Assembly: GCF_042678045.1 (NCBI RefSeq)
Contig: NZ_JBHUDI010000004.1
Location: forward strand, 434,001-498,000
Length of the DNA: 64,000 nucleotides
Reading direction: 5' to 3'
Origin: Natrinema amylolyticus_A
GTDB lineage: Archaea; Halobacteriota; Halobacteria; Halobacteriales; Natrialbaceae
This document shows, one piece after another, positions 33,987 to 42,937 of this stretch. Below the pieces are notes generated by a model. It had not been told where the DNA came from and ran no database searches. It worked only from the letters and a program-made list of their open reading frames with translations. How positions within the stretch are numbered: the stretch's first letter is position 1; each line of letters starts with the position of its first letter. The position numbers were made by a program, and so were the translations under genes.

Positions 33987-34421
33987 TTATCGGACGATCG
34001 TCACCGGCACCGGTGACCGACGCGCTACCGTCTCGGCAACACTGCCGAGGAGAATCCGACTCGCTCCCGTCCGGCCGTGGCTGCCGACGATAATATGATC
34101 GACGTCGTGTTCGTCGGCGTAGTCGACGATCGATCGCGAGACGCTGCCGACGATGTGGTCCGTCTCGAGTTCGACGTCGTGGTCGGCGGCCTGCCTGCGG
34201 GCTTCCTCCAGGACCTGCTCGGCTCGTTCCTCGTGGTGGCGCTGTACCTCATCGTAGTTCGCCATCGCGGTCCCCTCGACACCGCTTACCGCGTAGAAGT
34301 CACCCGGATCGAGGACGTAGAGTGCGGTGATCGTCGCGTCCGAGTACTCCTCACAGGCGAACTCGAGCGCGTCAGTCGATTGCGCCGAGCTGTCAACTGC
34401 CACGAGAACGTGCCGTGTCAT
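33987..34421 (-). CDS. Universal stress protein (UspA family)
   Basis: 144-residue single-domain UspA. HVLVAVDSSAQSTDAL at the N-terminus and the ATP-binding signature IIVGSHGRTGASRILLGSVAE near the C-terminus (G-x2-G-x9-G-S/T) are complete, so an ATP-binding type is expected. Cytoplasmic; its role in stress response is generic. Convergent with the mutase gene. Confidence 0.93.
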   Translation of the reverse strand: MTRHVLVAVDSSAQSTDALEFACEEYSDATITALYVLDPGDFYAVSGVEGTAMANYDEVQRHHEERAEQVLEEARRQAADHDVELETDHIVGSVSRSIVDYADEHDVDHIIVGSHGRTGASRILLGSVAETVARRSPVPVTIVR

Positions 34422-34571
34422 ACGCAGCGATACGTCAGCCTCTGGAATAAGTCCACCTCTCGACCCAAGACAGCGGGAACTGTTCGGCGGGTATTCGATC
34501 GGTAGCGACTATCGAGCAGTCGCTCTCGCCTCGAGTCGCAGAAAAACGGTATGAAATCAGCTGGTCGCGCG

Positions 34572-35162
34572 TTACTTCGCGCGGCCCTGGCCGCCGGTGT
34601 TGGACGGGCGGACCTTCTCGGCACCTTTGCCGCGGTTGTTGAGCCCACGGTTTGCCGTGCCGGCGTTGGTGAGTCCGCGGAACGCGCGGTTCTGGTGGTC
34701 GTTGCTGCAGATCCAGTTGAGATCGTCGTCGTTCTCGATCGCGGGGTGGTTCGGATCGACGAGGATCACTTCGAACCACTTCTGCGAGCCGTCTTCACCG
34801 ACCCAGTAGCTGTTGAGCACGCGCAGGTTGGGGTACTTCCGGGAGACGCGCTCTTCGCCGATGCGCTGGATGTTCTTGCGCCGCCCGATGCGGTTGACAC
34901 CCTGGCGCTTCGTTCGGCGGCCGGCCGTGAATCGCTCCTTCCGGGCGGTCCCTTTGCGGACCGACACGCGGGTCACGACGATGCCCTGTTTGGCCTTGTA
35001 GCCGAGTTCGCGCGCTTTGTCGAGTCGCGTCGGGCGATCGATCCGCTCGATCGCGCCCTGGTCGCGCCACTCCTGTTTGCGCTGCCACTGCAGTTCCCCG
35101 AGCTTACCGTCGTCGGGGTCTTTCCATGCGTCCTTGATGTGGGAATAGAAGCTTTTTGCCAT
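34572..35162 (-). CDS. rpl15e: Ribosomal protein L15e
   Basis: 196 residues from ATG 35162 (MAKSFYSHIKDAWKDP); a further in-frame ATG at 35171 would add MNT. Protein of the archaeal/eukaryal large ribosomal subunit. The family blocks WRDQGAIERIDRPTRLDKARELGYKAKQG, RKGTARKERFTAGRRTKRQGVNRI and FRGLTNAGTANRGLNNRGKGAEKVRPS are evident. Strongly basic for a haloarchaeal protein, as expected for rRNA binding. Confidence 0.97.
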   Translation of the reverse strand: MAKSFYSHIKDAWKDPDDGKLGELQWQRKQEWRDQGAIERIDRPTRLDKARELGYKAKQGIVVTRVSVRKGTARKERFTAGRRTKRQGVNRIGRRKNIQRIGEERVSRKYPNLRVLNSYWVGEDGSQKWFEVILVDPNHPAIENDDDLNWICSNDHQNRAFRGLTNAGTANRGLNNRGKGAEKVRPSNTGGQGRAK

Positions 35163-35336
35163 CGTATTCACCCGCGGGCGTTTCCTGGTTCAATCCCGGC
35201 CGGGGCACATGCCCCGCGGATCACATCCCGACCTGTGGCACGTCACCGTGCAGGTGCCCGCTGATGCCCGCGAACCAGCGAGTCTACCGGACCTACCCAA
35301 CTCTCGAGTATAAGGGCTTCGAACTCCGCGAGCGGG

Positions 35337-35873
35337 CTACCGCACCGGCACGCGCTCGCGGACGCCGCGCGGTGCGATGCCGTTGATCGTCGCAAAGACG
35401 GTTCCCAGGACCAGCCCGTACACGAGGTGGCCGAGCCCGAACACGAGCGCGCTAACGAGCTCCGCCGTGGGTCCTGGGCCCGGGACCGGCAGGAACGGCA
35501 TCGGCAACGCGGCCACGCCAGCGCGCTCCATCGCGATCGGGAACACGACGCCACCGGCGAAGAGCCCGATGATCGCACCGAAAGCGAGTCCCGCGATGAC
35601 GTAGTCACTGAAATCGGTCACCTGCTGCTGGATCCAACCCTGCGAGACGATGGCGGCGAACACCAGCCCGAACGCGATGCTGATCATCAGGTGGATCGCC
35701 CATCCGGCACCGACGGCGAGTTCGGGCTCGACTGCGAGACCACCCAGTAGTTCGATCTGGTCGCCGCCGAAGTGAAGCACCAGTCCCATGGCGATACCGG
35801 CGACCAGCCCGCCCGTAACACCGCCGCCCCACACACCGACGCCGTCGAGGTCGTGTGTCGTGCTAGCACTCAT
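35337..35873 (-). CDS. Four-helix membrane protein of unknown function
   Basis: 178 residues from ATG 35873 (MSASTTHDLDGVGVWGGG). Four hydrophobic segments rich in Gly and Ala are visible: TGGLVAGIAMGLVLHF, GWAIHLMISIAFGLVFAAIV, DYVIAGLAFGAIIGLFAGGVVFPIAM and ALVFGLGHLVYGLVLGTVFA. No catalytic motif. A TATA-like GATTAATTC is 29 bp upstream, fixing the start. Haloarchaeal in character. Confidence 0.78.
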   Translation of the reverse strand: MSASTTHDLDGVGVWGGGVTGGLVAGIAMGLVLHFGGDQIELLGGLAVEPELAVGAGWAIHLMISIAFGLVFAAIVSQGWIQQQVTDFSDYVIAGLAFGAIIGLFAGGVVFPIAMERAGVAALPMPFLPVPGPGPTAELVSALVFGLGHLVYGLVLGTVFATINGIAPRGVRERVPVR

Positions 35874-35897
35874 ATGTAGGGCTACGGATGCGAGGCT

Positions 35898-35906
35898 GAT
35901 TAATTC
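35898..35906 (-). promoter_or_regulatory. TATA box of the four-helix membrane protein gene
   Basis: GAATTAATC on the minus strand, centred about 29 bp before the ATG at 35873; leaderless spacing. Confidence 0.55.
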
Positions 35907-36172
35907 AAGCATTCGCCGGTGACAGTGAGTGTGACGTACATCAGTAGTTCCATTAGTGTGACTGATCGTCGCTCGAGCGGATCGAACACCGGACAAATGC
36001 GTGACCTTAACCGTCCGTCATGGGACGAGTGGCGGAACCGCCGATCTCTGATCGAAATACCTAATTGATAATTCAAACTCTGTATTCAAGCAGGTCTTCG
36101 ATTCCCAACGAGCCGATTTGAGAACTCGTATGACAGTACGAGTATATCTACTTCGGGCGCGTATTTCGTCGT

Positions 36173-36904
36173 ATGACCTTTCGTATCACCGACGCGATGT
36201 CAGACGGATTTTCCCGTACCACCGAGCGAAACGGACTCACCTTCATCGCCGTGTTCGCCGCCCTTGCACTCCTGAACGCACTCGTGACGTCCGCGGGGTT
36301 CGACCCCGCGGCCGGGACAGCGCCCGCATCCGGGGCGGTCGGGCTCGTCACCGGACTGCTCTCGCTGGTGATCGGGGTCGTAACGGTCGCAGCTGCCATC
36401 GTTGCGCTCCGGACGTTCGCGTCGGCGGAAACCGACACGATTCCCCGTGAATTCCGCCACCGAAGAATTGGAATCGCCACGCTCAACGTCTTCGTCGGCA
36501 CGATCGTCTACGCGTTGCTCGTCGCCGTCGGCAGCGTCTTCCTGCTCGTGCCGGGGCTGTTCGTGCTCGTCAGCCTCTACTACTGGAGCGTCTTCGTCGC
36601 GGTCGACGATCAGAACTTCGTACAGGGCTTTCGCAGCAGCTGGACGCTGACCCGTGGTCGTCGCCTTCGGCTGTTCGGGCTCGGTGTCGCCGTCCTGTTC
36701 GTCGGCATCGCCGTCAACGGAGCCGCCGGGATTCCGGCGGTTTTCCTCGGCGGTGCCGTCGGGCTCGTACTCACGCAACTCGTCGCCGCGGTCGTCACGG
36801 TGTACACGCTCGCGACCACCGCTCGCGCATACGACCAGCTTCGGAGCCTCGAGCCACCCGTCGATGCCGACCCGCGGCCGGGCTCCGCCGGGATGCCTGC
36901 CTGA
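36173..36904 (+). CDS. Multi-pass membrane protein of unknown function
   Basis: 243 residues with about five to six hydrophobic helices: LTFIAVFAALALLNALV, LVTGLLSLVIGVVTVAAAIVAL, VFVGTIVYALLVAVGSVFLLVPG, FVLVSLYYWSVFVAV, LFGLGVAVLFVGIAVN and a last one near 195-225. The central block LLVPGLFVLVSLYYWSVFVAVDDQNFVQGFRSSWTLTRGRR resembles the glycerophosphodiester phosphodiesterase-type membrane domain seen in many haloarchaeal proteins of unknown function. No enzymatic domain is attached. Confidence 0.78.
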   Translation: MTFRITDAMSDGFSRTTERNGLTFIAVFAALALLNALVTSAGFDPAAGTAPASGAVGLVTGLLSLVIGVVTVAAAIVALRTFASAETDTIPREFRHRRIGIATLNVFVGTIVYALLVAVGSVFLLVPGLFVLVSLYYWSVFVAVDDQNFVQGFRSSWTLTRGRRLRLFGLGVAVLFVGIAVNGAAGIPAVFLGGAVGLVLTQLVAAVVTVYTLATTARAYDQLRSLEPPVDADPRPGSAGMPA

Positions 36905-37196
36905 GCCCGTTCCTCGAGCGGTCACCTGCTCCTGGTTTCATATATCGATATATCCTGTATAGTGGTGACGACTGCCGCGCTCCATCTACGGACGGTTTCG
37001 ATGCTGGCAGCGTCGAGTCTGCCCGGGAAAAGGGACGGTTGCAGTCACGAGCCCGTGAGTTTGATCCGCGATCCGATTTTATCGCAGTCGCGTTCTTGAT
37101 CGCGATCGATAGCGGCTTCGAGCGTGGGTGCGATACAAGGACAATCCGTCCGACCGGTCACGCTGCTCGAACGAGCGTCAGCGAAATCTGACGCGA
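36905..37196. other. Intergenic region with AT-rich palindrome
   Basis: 292 bp between convergent genes. It contains CATATATCGATATATCCTG (36939-36957), an AT-rich palindromic patch unusual for this GC-rich genome. A similar ACATATCGATATACAG occurs at 38308-38323. I see no gene here. Confidence 0.5.
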
Positions 37197-38105
37197 TCAG
37201 ACGAAGTCGGTAATCGACTCGAACGAGTCGTCGGTGATCGCGTCGGCTACCTCATCAGTCGGGAGGTCGTCGGGCACGTGCTGGGGGTACTTGCGGCGGA
37301 AGTAGCCCACGATGTTAGTCAGATCTCGCCGGAGGAACTCGTCGGCGTTTTCGTGATCCGTCGGGACGGCCTGGGGCCAGTCGAAGATCTTCACGCCCGC
37401 CTCGTTGACGAAGACGTTGTACTCGCTCATGTCCGCGTGGACGTAGCCGTGTGCGTACGCACTCGAGACCTCGGAGACGAGCAGATCGAGCACGCCCAGT
37501 ACCTGATCGTCCTCGAGTCGGGTTCGCGAGAGCTCGACGCCGTCCATCTTCTCCATGACGATGGCGTGGCGGTTCTGTCCGATCGGCTGGGGAACCGCGA
37601 CGTCGGGGTAGAGTTCCTCGAGAATGTCGTACTCGCGCTCGGCTGCTTTTCGGGCGGTGTACATCCACGAGACGTGCTCGTTGTCCGAGGTGTAATCGCG
37701 TTCCTTGTGGACCTCACGGAAGTTCGTGTAGCCCTCGCGGTGGTACTTCAGCGCGAGCGGTTTGTACGATTTGACCTCGTAGACGTCGCTTTCTTTACCG
37801 ACGCCAAGGGGCGAGCCGAACTCCGAGATGGTGTCCTGTTCGACGAGTGCCCGCAACGCGAGGACGTCGTAGCCCTCGAACTGCAGGGTGTAGCCCTCGT
37901 ACTGGATGGTCTTCTTCTCGATCAGTCCGCGTTTGAGACAGCGCTCGAGGCGATAGTCGACTTCCTCTTCAGTGAGGTTGGCGAACTTCGGGAGCTTCTC
38001 GCGCTGGACCCATTCGGAAAAGCGCATCCCCTGTTCGACCCCCGAGAGGAGATAGAAGTCTTCGTCCTCGAGTTCCGGAAGCAATCCGGCGACGTTTCGC
38101 ACCAT
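37197..38105 (-). CDS. rio2: RIO2-type atypical serine/threonine kinase
   Basis: 302 residues. An N-terminal winged helix (about 1-90, FSEWVQREKLPKFANLTEEEVDYRLERCLKRGLIE) typical of RIO2 precedes the kinase domain: P-loop-like GVGKESDVYE, catalytic loop YVHADMSEYNVFV and metal-binding IFDWPQAV. RIO2 acts in maturation of the small ribosomal subunit. Complete and of normal length. Confidence 0.95.
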   Translation of the reverse strand: MVRNVAGLLPELEDEDFYLLSGVEQGMRFSEWVQREKLPKFANLTEEEVDYRLERCLKRGLIEKKTIQYEGYTLQFEGYDVLALRALVEQDTISEFGSPLGVGKESDVYEVKSYKPLALKYHREGYTNFREVHKERDYTSDNEHVSWMYTARKAAEREYDILEELYPDVAVPQPIGQNRHAIVMEKMDGVELSRTRLEDDQVLGVLDLLVSEVSSAYAHGYVHADMSEYNVFVNEAGVKIFDWPQAVPTDHENADEFLRRDLTNIVGYFRRKYPQHVPDDLPTDEVADAITDDSFESITDFV

Positions 38106-38375
38106 AGCCCTCGATAGCCGGTGAGTACGTAAAAACGGCGTGACGGACGGCGGCCGGGTCGTCGTCGCCGTCGGATAACCCGATTCGGTCGCCGATCGTA
38201 CCGTTTATCGTCGTTGTAGCGACGAGTCGTGGGCCCGAGTACTGGTGACGTGCATCGTTGCGACTGGCGCGTGTCGACTCGAGACGCGCGTTCAACCCGC
38301 TGTAAATTACATATCGATATACAGAATCGTGCCGCTGCCGGAATCGCTTTGCGTCTCGTCCGTGTGGAGTCGTGC

Positions 38376-39212
38376 ATGACGACGCTTGCCGATCGAGACT
38401 GGCGACTGATCCGGGACGACCCCCGCGCAGGCGCGACGCAGATGTCGCTCGAGGAAGTCGCCGCGCGAACGGCACTCGAAGACGATCTGCGGACCGTCCG
38501 CGTCTACTCGTGGGAACCGAGCACGCTCTCGCTTGGGTATCGCCAGGACGTCGACACCGTCGACTGGGACTTCTGTGACCGCGAAGGAATCGACGTTACG
38601 CGCCGCCAGACGGGCGGCGGTGGGATCTACCACGACCGCTATGCTGACATCTCGTATACGATCGTCGCGCCAGCCGACGAGGTGCCCGGCGACCTGATGG
38701 ACTGTTACGAACTGTTCTGCGAGCCGATCCTCGAGGCATTCGATCGGATGGGTGTCGACGCCGCATTCGCCTCGGCCGAACAGGAGGCGATCTATCAGCC
38801 CTCGTGCTATCTGCGCGATATCAATCCGGCACACGACATCGTCGCGCCGGCGGACGCGGGCGCGGACGCCCAGAAGATCAGCGGCAACGCCCAGTACCGC
38901 CAGCGTGACGTCGTCATCCAGCATGGGTCGATCAGTTACGACCTCGAGCCGCGCAAACACGTTGGCGTCTTCGACGCCGACCTCGAGGCGTCGACGTTCA
39001 CCGATCGGGTGACGAGCATTCACGACGAGGTGGGGATCGACCGCGAGGACGCCGTCGATGCGATCGCGGGAGCGCTGGGTGACTGGTCGGACGCCACGGA
39101 GTCGACGTGGCGCGACGACGAACTCGACGCTGCCCGCGAGCTGGCCGACCGAAAGTTCGGCAGCGATGGGTGGATTCACGACCGGGAGGTACTCGCGGCG
39201 GACGAGCAGTAA
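38376..39212 (+). CDS. Lipoate-protein ligase A-like protein
   Basis: 278 residues from ATG 38376 (MTTLADRDWRLIRDD). BPL/LplA-fold acyltransferase: VYSWEPSTLSLGYRQD, RRQTGGGGIYHDRYADISY (lipoate-binding loop) and the adenylate/lysine region AQKISGNAQYRQRDVVIQHGSI are present. The short C-terminal domain (about 230-278) is reduced compared with E. coli LplA. It probably attaches lipoate or octanoate to 2-oxoacid dehydrogenase or glycine cleavage proteins. Octanoyltransferase activity is an alternative. Confidence 0.88.
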   Translation: MTTLADRDWRLIRDDPRAGATQMSLEEVAARTALEDDLRTVRVYSWEPSTLSLGYRQDVDTVDWDFCDREGIDVTRRQTGGGGIYHDRYADISYTIVAPADEVPGDLMDCYELFCEPILEAFDRMGVDAAFASAEQEAIYQPSCYLRDINPAHDIVAPADAGADAQKISGNAQYRQRDVVIQHGSISYDLEPRKHVGVFDADLEASTFTDRVTSIHDEVGIDREDAVDAIAGALGDWSDATESTWRDDELDAARELADRKFGSDGWIHDREVLAADEQ

Positions 39213-39279
39213 TCGTCCGACGGTGGCCCACTCGAGGCGCTCCGAAGTACCTATCACGGCCCGGTACTGACGGGAATCC

Positions 39280-40158
39280 ATGACGATGAAGGTCGGCGCA
39301 CACGTTTCGATCTCCGGCTCGCGCGTCTCCTCAGACGACGAAACGCCGCCGTACGACGATATCCGCAACGCCGTCTGCCGACAGGTGGCCTTCGGCGGGA
39401 ACTGCGGCCAGATCTTTACCACGTCGCCGCAGGTCTGGGCCCAGCCCGACATCTCCGCGGAGGCCGCCGCCGGCTTCCGTGAGGAAAGCGACGCCAAACT
39501 CGAGGGGCCGTGGGTGATCCACTCCTCGTATCTGGTGAATCTCTGTACCCCGAAAGAGGACCTCCGCCGGAAGTCCAAAGAGAGCATGCAGGCGGAACTC
39601 GACGCCGCCGAAAAGCTGGGGGTTCCGTACGTCAACGTCCACCTCGGGGCCCACACCGGCGCGGGCGTCGAAGGTGGACTGGACAACGCCGCCGGCGTCA
39701 TCGACGACCTCGAGGTGCCCGAGGGCGTGCAGATCCTGATCGAATCCGACGCCGGCAGCGGCACGAAACTCGGCGGCGAGTTCGACCACCTCGCGGGGAT
39801 CATCGACCGCACCGAGACGGACATCGGGATCTGCATCGACACCGCCCACACGCTCGTCGCGGGCAACGACCTCACGACCCCCGAAGCGGTCGACGAGACC
39901 GTCGGTCGGTTCGACGACGTGGTCGGCCTCGAGTACCTCGAGTACCTCCATCTGAACGACTCGAAACACGACGTCGGGACGAACAAGGACGAACATGCCC
40001 ACATCGGCGAGGGATACATCGGCGAGGACGGCATGAAGGCGATCGTCAACCACCCTGACCTGCGGGACCTGCCTTTCGCACTCGAGACGCCGACGGAAGA
40101 CGGACGTGGCTTCGCGTGGAACATCCAGAAGGTCAAAGAGCTGCGCGACGACGAATAG
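39280..40158 (+). CDS. nfo: Endonuclease IV (AP endonuclease)
   Basis: 292 residues; MKVGAHVSISG at 39286 is an alternative start two codons later. Zinc-dependent TIM-barrel enzyme that incises DNA at abasic sites in base excision repair. The signature blocks are VGAHVSISG, VHLGAHTGAGVEGG, ESDAGSGTKLGGEF, ICIDTAHTLVAG and LHLNDSKHDVGTNKDEHAHIGEG, which hold the trinuclear zinc ligands. Complete. Confidence 0.96.
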   Translation: MTMKVGAHVSISGSRVSSDDETPPYDDIRNAVCRQVAFGGNCGQIFTTSPQVWAQPDISAEAAAGFREESDAKLEGPWVIHSSYLVNLCTPKEDLRRKSKESMQAELDAAEKLGVPYVNVHLGAHTGAGVEGGLDNAAGVIDDLEVPEGVQILIESDAGSGTKLGGEFDHLAGIIDRTETDIGICIDTAHTLVAGNDLTTPEAVDETVGRFDDVVGLEYLEYLHLNDSKHDVGTNKDEHAHIGEGYIGEDGMKAIVNHPDLRDLPFALETPTEDGRGFAWNIQKVKELRDDE

Positions 40159-40205
40159 GGGTTTAGATCGACTCGTTTTTACTCGAGACGCCGCTAGCGG
40201 AGGTC

Positions 40206-41009
40206 GTGCGCGAGTTCTCTGAAGACTACCTCAGCCGGACCCGTGAGGGGATGTGGGCCGATTCGCGGGATGCCCTCGAGCCGCTGGCCCTCGCCTCCCG
40301 AGAGCGAATCCTCGATGTAGGCTGTGGCACCGGCGAATTGAGCCGCGTCCTCGCCGCGGAATCACCCGCCGAGGTGATCGGCTGTGATGCCGACCCGGAC
40401 CTGCTTGCGGCCGCCCCCGAGCACGTTCCCGTCGCCACCGGTGATGCCTATCAGCTGCCGTTCCCCGACGAGACGTTCGACCTCGTCGTCTGTCAGGCCT
40501 TGCTGATCAACCTGCCCGAGCCCGCGGCCGCGATCACCGAGTTCGCCCGCGTCTCGAGTGATCTCGTCGCGGCCGTCGAACCCGATAACGCCGCGGTCGA
40601 GATCGACTCGAGCGTCGACGCCGAAGGCCCCCTCGAGCGGCGGGCCCGGCGTGCCTACCTCGACGGTGTCAGTACGGACGTGGCACTCGGGGCCGACGCC
40701 CGCGAGGCGTTCGCGGCGGCGGACCTCGAGGTACTCGCGACGCGTCGCTACGATCACGTGCGGACGGTCGAGCCGCCGTACAGCGACGCCGCGTTACGGG
40801 CCGCTCGCCGGAAGGCAACCGGCGACGGGCTGGCCGACGACCGGGAGACGATGCTCTCGGGTCCACTGACCGAACGCGAGTACGACGACCTCCGGGGATC
40901 GTGGCGCGAGATGGGGCGAGACGTCATCGAGCAGATGCAAGCCCGGGAATACCGCCGCGAGGAGGTCGTCCCGTTCCACGTGACCGTCGGTCGAATTTCG
41001 GAGTCGTAG
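40206..41009 (+). CDS. Class I SAM-dependent methyltransferase
   Basis: 267 residues from a GTG start. Motif I ILDVGCGTGELSRVL (about 36-50) binds S-adenosylmethionine; GCDADPDLLA (motif II acidic) and PFPDETFDLVVCQALLINL follow. The C-terminal half is not a recognised substrate domain. It resembles UbiE/small-molecule methyltransferases; the substrate is unknown. It follows nfo by 47 bp on the same strand. Confidence 0.88.
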   Translation: MREFSEDYLSRTREGMWADSRDALEPLALASRERILDVGCGTGELSRVLAAESPAEVIGCDADPDLLAAAPEHVPVATGDAYQLPFPDETFDLVVCQALLINLPEPAAAITEFARVSSDLVAAVEPDNAAVEIDSSVDAEGPLERRARRAYLDGVSTDVALGADAREAFAAADLEVLATRRYDHVRTVEPPYSDAALRAARRKATGDGLADDRETMLSGPLTEREYDDLRGSWREMGRDVIEQMQAREYRREEVVPFHVTVGRISES

Positions 41010-41118
41010 CGCTTACTGGCGAAACGCTGTAGTCATCGCGTTCTGTCTCCGATCCATACTATGGTGATCGGTAACAACTGACAATGTCTAAATGCGGAGC
41101 TGGTGAACTAGTCAGCCG

Positions 41119-41850
41119 ATGCAAGCGATCGAAAAACCCCGGTTCGAAACCGACGCACAGGAACGGCTCTACGAGTACGTCGAGCGAAACGGCGCCGTCA
41201 CCACCGACGAGCTCGAGACGGATTTCTCGATGGATCCCGGTCGATTGAAGGAGTCGATCGACGCACTCGAGGCGGACGGCTACCTCGAGTCGGAGGACGG
41301 CCTCTTTCGCATCGCCATCGAGACTGGTGCCGAGACGGAGCACACGATCGACGACCTCACGTTCACGATCCGACCGGCCGAGCAGAGCGACCTCAAGGGG
41401 ATCGTCAGTGTGATGCGCGAGGTCGCCGAGGAAAACGACTACCTCGTCGCGGAGACTGTCGTCGACCTGCTGGACCACGAGGAGGTCGTCTTCCGGCACA
41501 ACGACATCGAGTCCCGGATCTTCTTCGTCGCCACCGTCGACGACGAGGTCGTCGGCTGGGTCCATCTCCGCTCGCCCAACTACGAGAAACTCGCGCACAC
41601 CGCCGAACTCACGATGGGCGTCCTCGAGGAGTACCGCGGCCACGGGATCGGCAGTCAGTTGATGGAGCGCGGCTTGAAGTGGGCCGACTCGAACGGCTAC
41701 GAGAAGGTCTACCAGAGCATTCCCGCGACGAATCAGGACGCCGTTCGGTTCCTCGAGGACCACCGCTGGGAGACCGAGGCCATCCGACAGGCCCACTACA
41801 AGATCGACGACCAGTACGTCGCCGAACAGATGATGGGCGTTATGCTGTGA
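41119..41850 (+). CDS. GNAT acetyltransferase with N-terminal helix-turn-helix-like domain
   Basis: 243 residues. Residues 1-70 look like a small winged helix (TTDELETDFSMDPGRLKESIDALEADGYLESEDGLFRI). The GNAT domain (about 80-243) has the acetyl-CoA loop VLEEYRGHGIGSQLMERGLKWA and YEKVYQSIPATNQDAVRFLEDHRW. It probably acetylates an amino group; the HTH may regulate its own or other genes. This fusion type is seen in haloarchaea. A TATA-like ATACTATGG lies upstream. Confidence 0.88.
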   Translation: MQAIEKPRFETDAQERLYEYVERNGAVTTDELETDFSMDPGRLKESIDALEADGYLESEDGLFRIAIETGAETEHTIDDLTFTIRPAEQSDLKGIVSVMREVAEENDYLVAETVVDLLDHEEVVFRHNDIESRIFFVATVDDEVVGWVHLRSPNYEKLAHTAELTMGVLEEYRGHGIGSQLMERGLKWADSNGYEKVYQSIPATNQDAVRFLEDHRWETEAIRQAHYKIDDQYVAEQMMGVML

Positions 41851-41962
41851 GCAGCTCCCGATCCGGGCGACGTTTTTTCGGCCCAGTCGACCGCGACCGA
41901 CCGGTTCGTCGCGACGGGAGAACGCCCACCACTCCAATATGCTTCCCGCGTGAAACGAGCGT

Positions 41963-42937
41963 ATGGCCGCGATCGAACTCGAGGGGCTGACGAAAGATTA
42001 CGGCGAGGTCCTCGCCAACGCCGACGTCACGTTCGACGTCGAGCACGGCGAGATATTCGGCTACCTCGGCCCGAACGGTGCCGGGAAGACGACGACGATC
42101 CGGACGCTACTCGGGTTGCTGTCCCCAACTGCGGGGACGGCGCGAGTGCTGGGCCAAGAGGTCACCGACGAAGGGCAACTGATCGAGGCCAAACGCCGAC
42201 TCGGATACCTTCCCGACAGCCCGGCGTTCGACGAGACGGCGACTGGCCGGGAGGTCCTCGAGTTACACGCCTCGATCAAGGGCGACGAGCGAAGCGAGGA
42301 GTTACTCGACCTGTTCGACCCACCACTCGACCGCGAGATCCGGGAGTATTCGCGCGGGAACGTCCAGAAGCTCGGGCTCGTTGCGACGTTCATGCACGAT
42401 CCCGACCTGGTGATCCTCGATGAGCCGACCAGCGGCCTCGACCCGCTGTTACAACAGCGATTCAACGAGTTCGTCCGGGCCGAACGCGACGACGGCCTGA
42501 CGGTGTTTTTCTCATCGCACATCTTGAGCGAGGTCCGAAAGCTGTGTGACCGCGTCGGGATCATCCGCGACGGCCGACTCGTGACGGTCGAGCCGGTCGA
42601 ATCGCTGCTGGACCGCAGCGGGAAGGTCGTCCGCTTGCACGCTACTGAAGCGATTCCGAGACAGGCCCTCGAGATCGATGGCGTCCACGGCCTCGAGACG
42701 GATGCCACCGGCGGCCCGAGCGACGGGACCGAGTACGTCTTTACGTTCACCGGCGACGTCAACGACTTGCTCGAGCGGCTGCGGGAGTACCGACTGCTCG
42801 ACCTGTCGGTTGAGGAAGCGCCGCTCGAGGAGGTCTTCATGCGATTTTACGATGGCGAGGAAGCCGGCGGGGACGACAGGTCCGACGAGGCCGATCGCGT
42901 GGCTGCAGGGGACACAGGGGGTGACGACGGTGTTTGA
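41963..42937 (+). CDS. ABC transporter ATP-binding protein
   Basis: 324 residues. Walker A GPNGAGKTTTIRTLLGL (about 36-45), a reduced signature region REYSRGNVQKLGLVATFM in place of LSGGQ, Walker B DLVILDEPTSGLDP and the H-loop FFSSHILSEV. The N-terminal ~230 residues are the ATPase, followed by the C-terminal extension of DrrA/CcmA-like exporters and an acidic tail. It pairs with the overlapping permease gene. Confidence 0.93.
   Translation: MAAIELEGLTKDYGEVLANADVTFDVEHGEIFGYLGPNGAGKTTTIRTLLGLLSPTAGTARVLGQEVTDEGQLIEAKRRLGYLPDSPAFDETATGREVLELHASIKGDERSEELLDLFDPPLDREIREYSRGNVQKLGLVATFMHDPDLVILDEPTSGLDPLLQQRFNEFVRAERDDGLTVFFSSHILSEVRKLCDRVGIIRDGRLVTVEPVESLLDRSGKVVRLHATEAIPRQALEIDGVHGLETDATGGPSDGTEYVFTFTGDVNDLLERLREYRLLDLSVEEAPLEEVFMRFYDGEEAGGDDRSDEADRVAAGDTGGDDGV

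Noticed and set aside
38307..40136. 609-aa minus-strand open frame across the lipoate ligase and nfo genes
   Set aside because: Ser/Arg-rich composition and complete overlap with two well-recognised genes; shadow frame.
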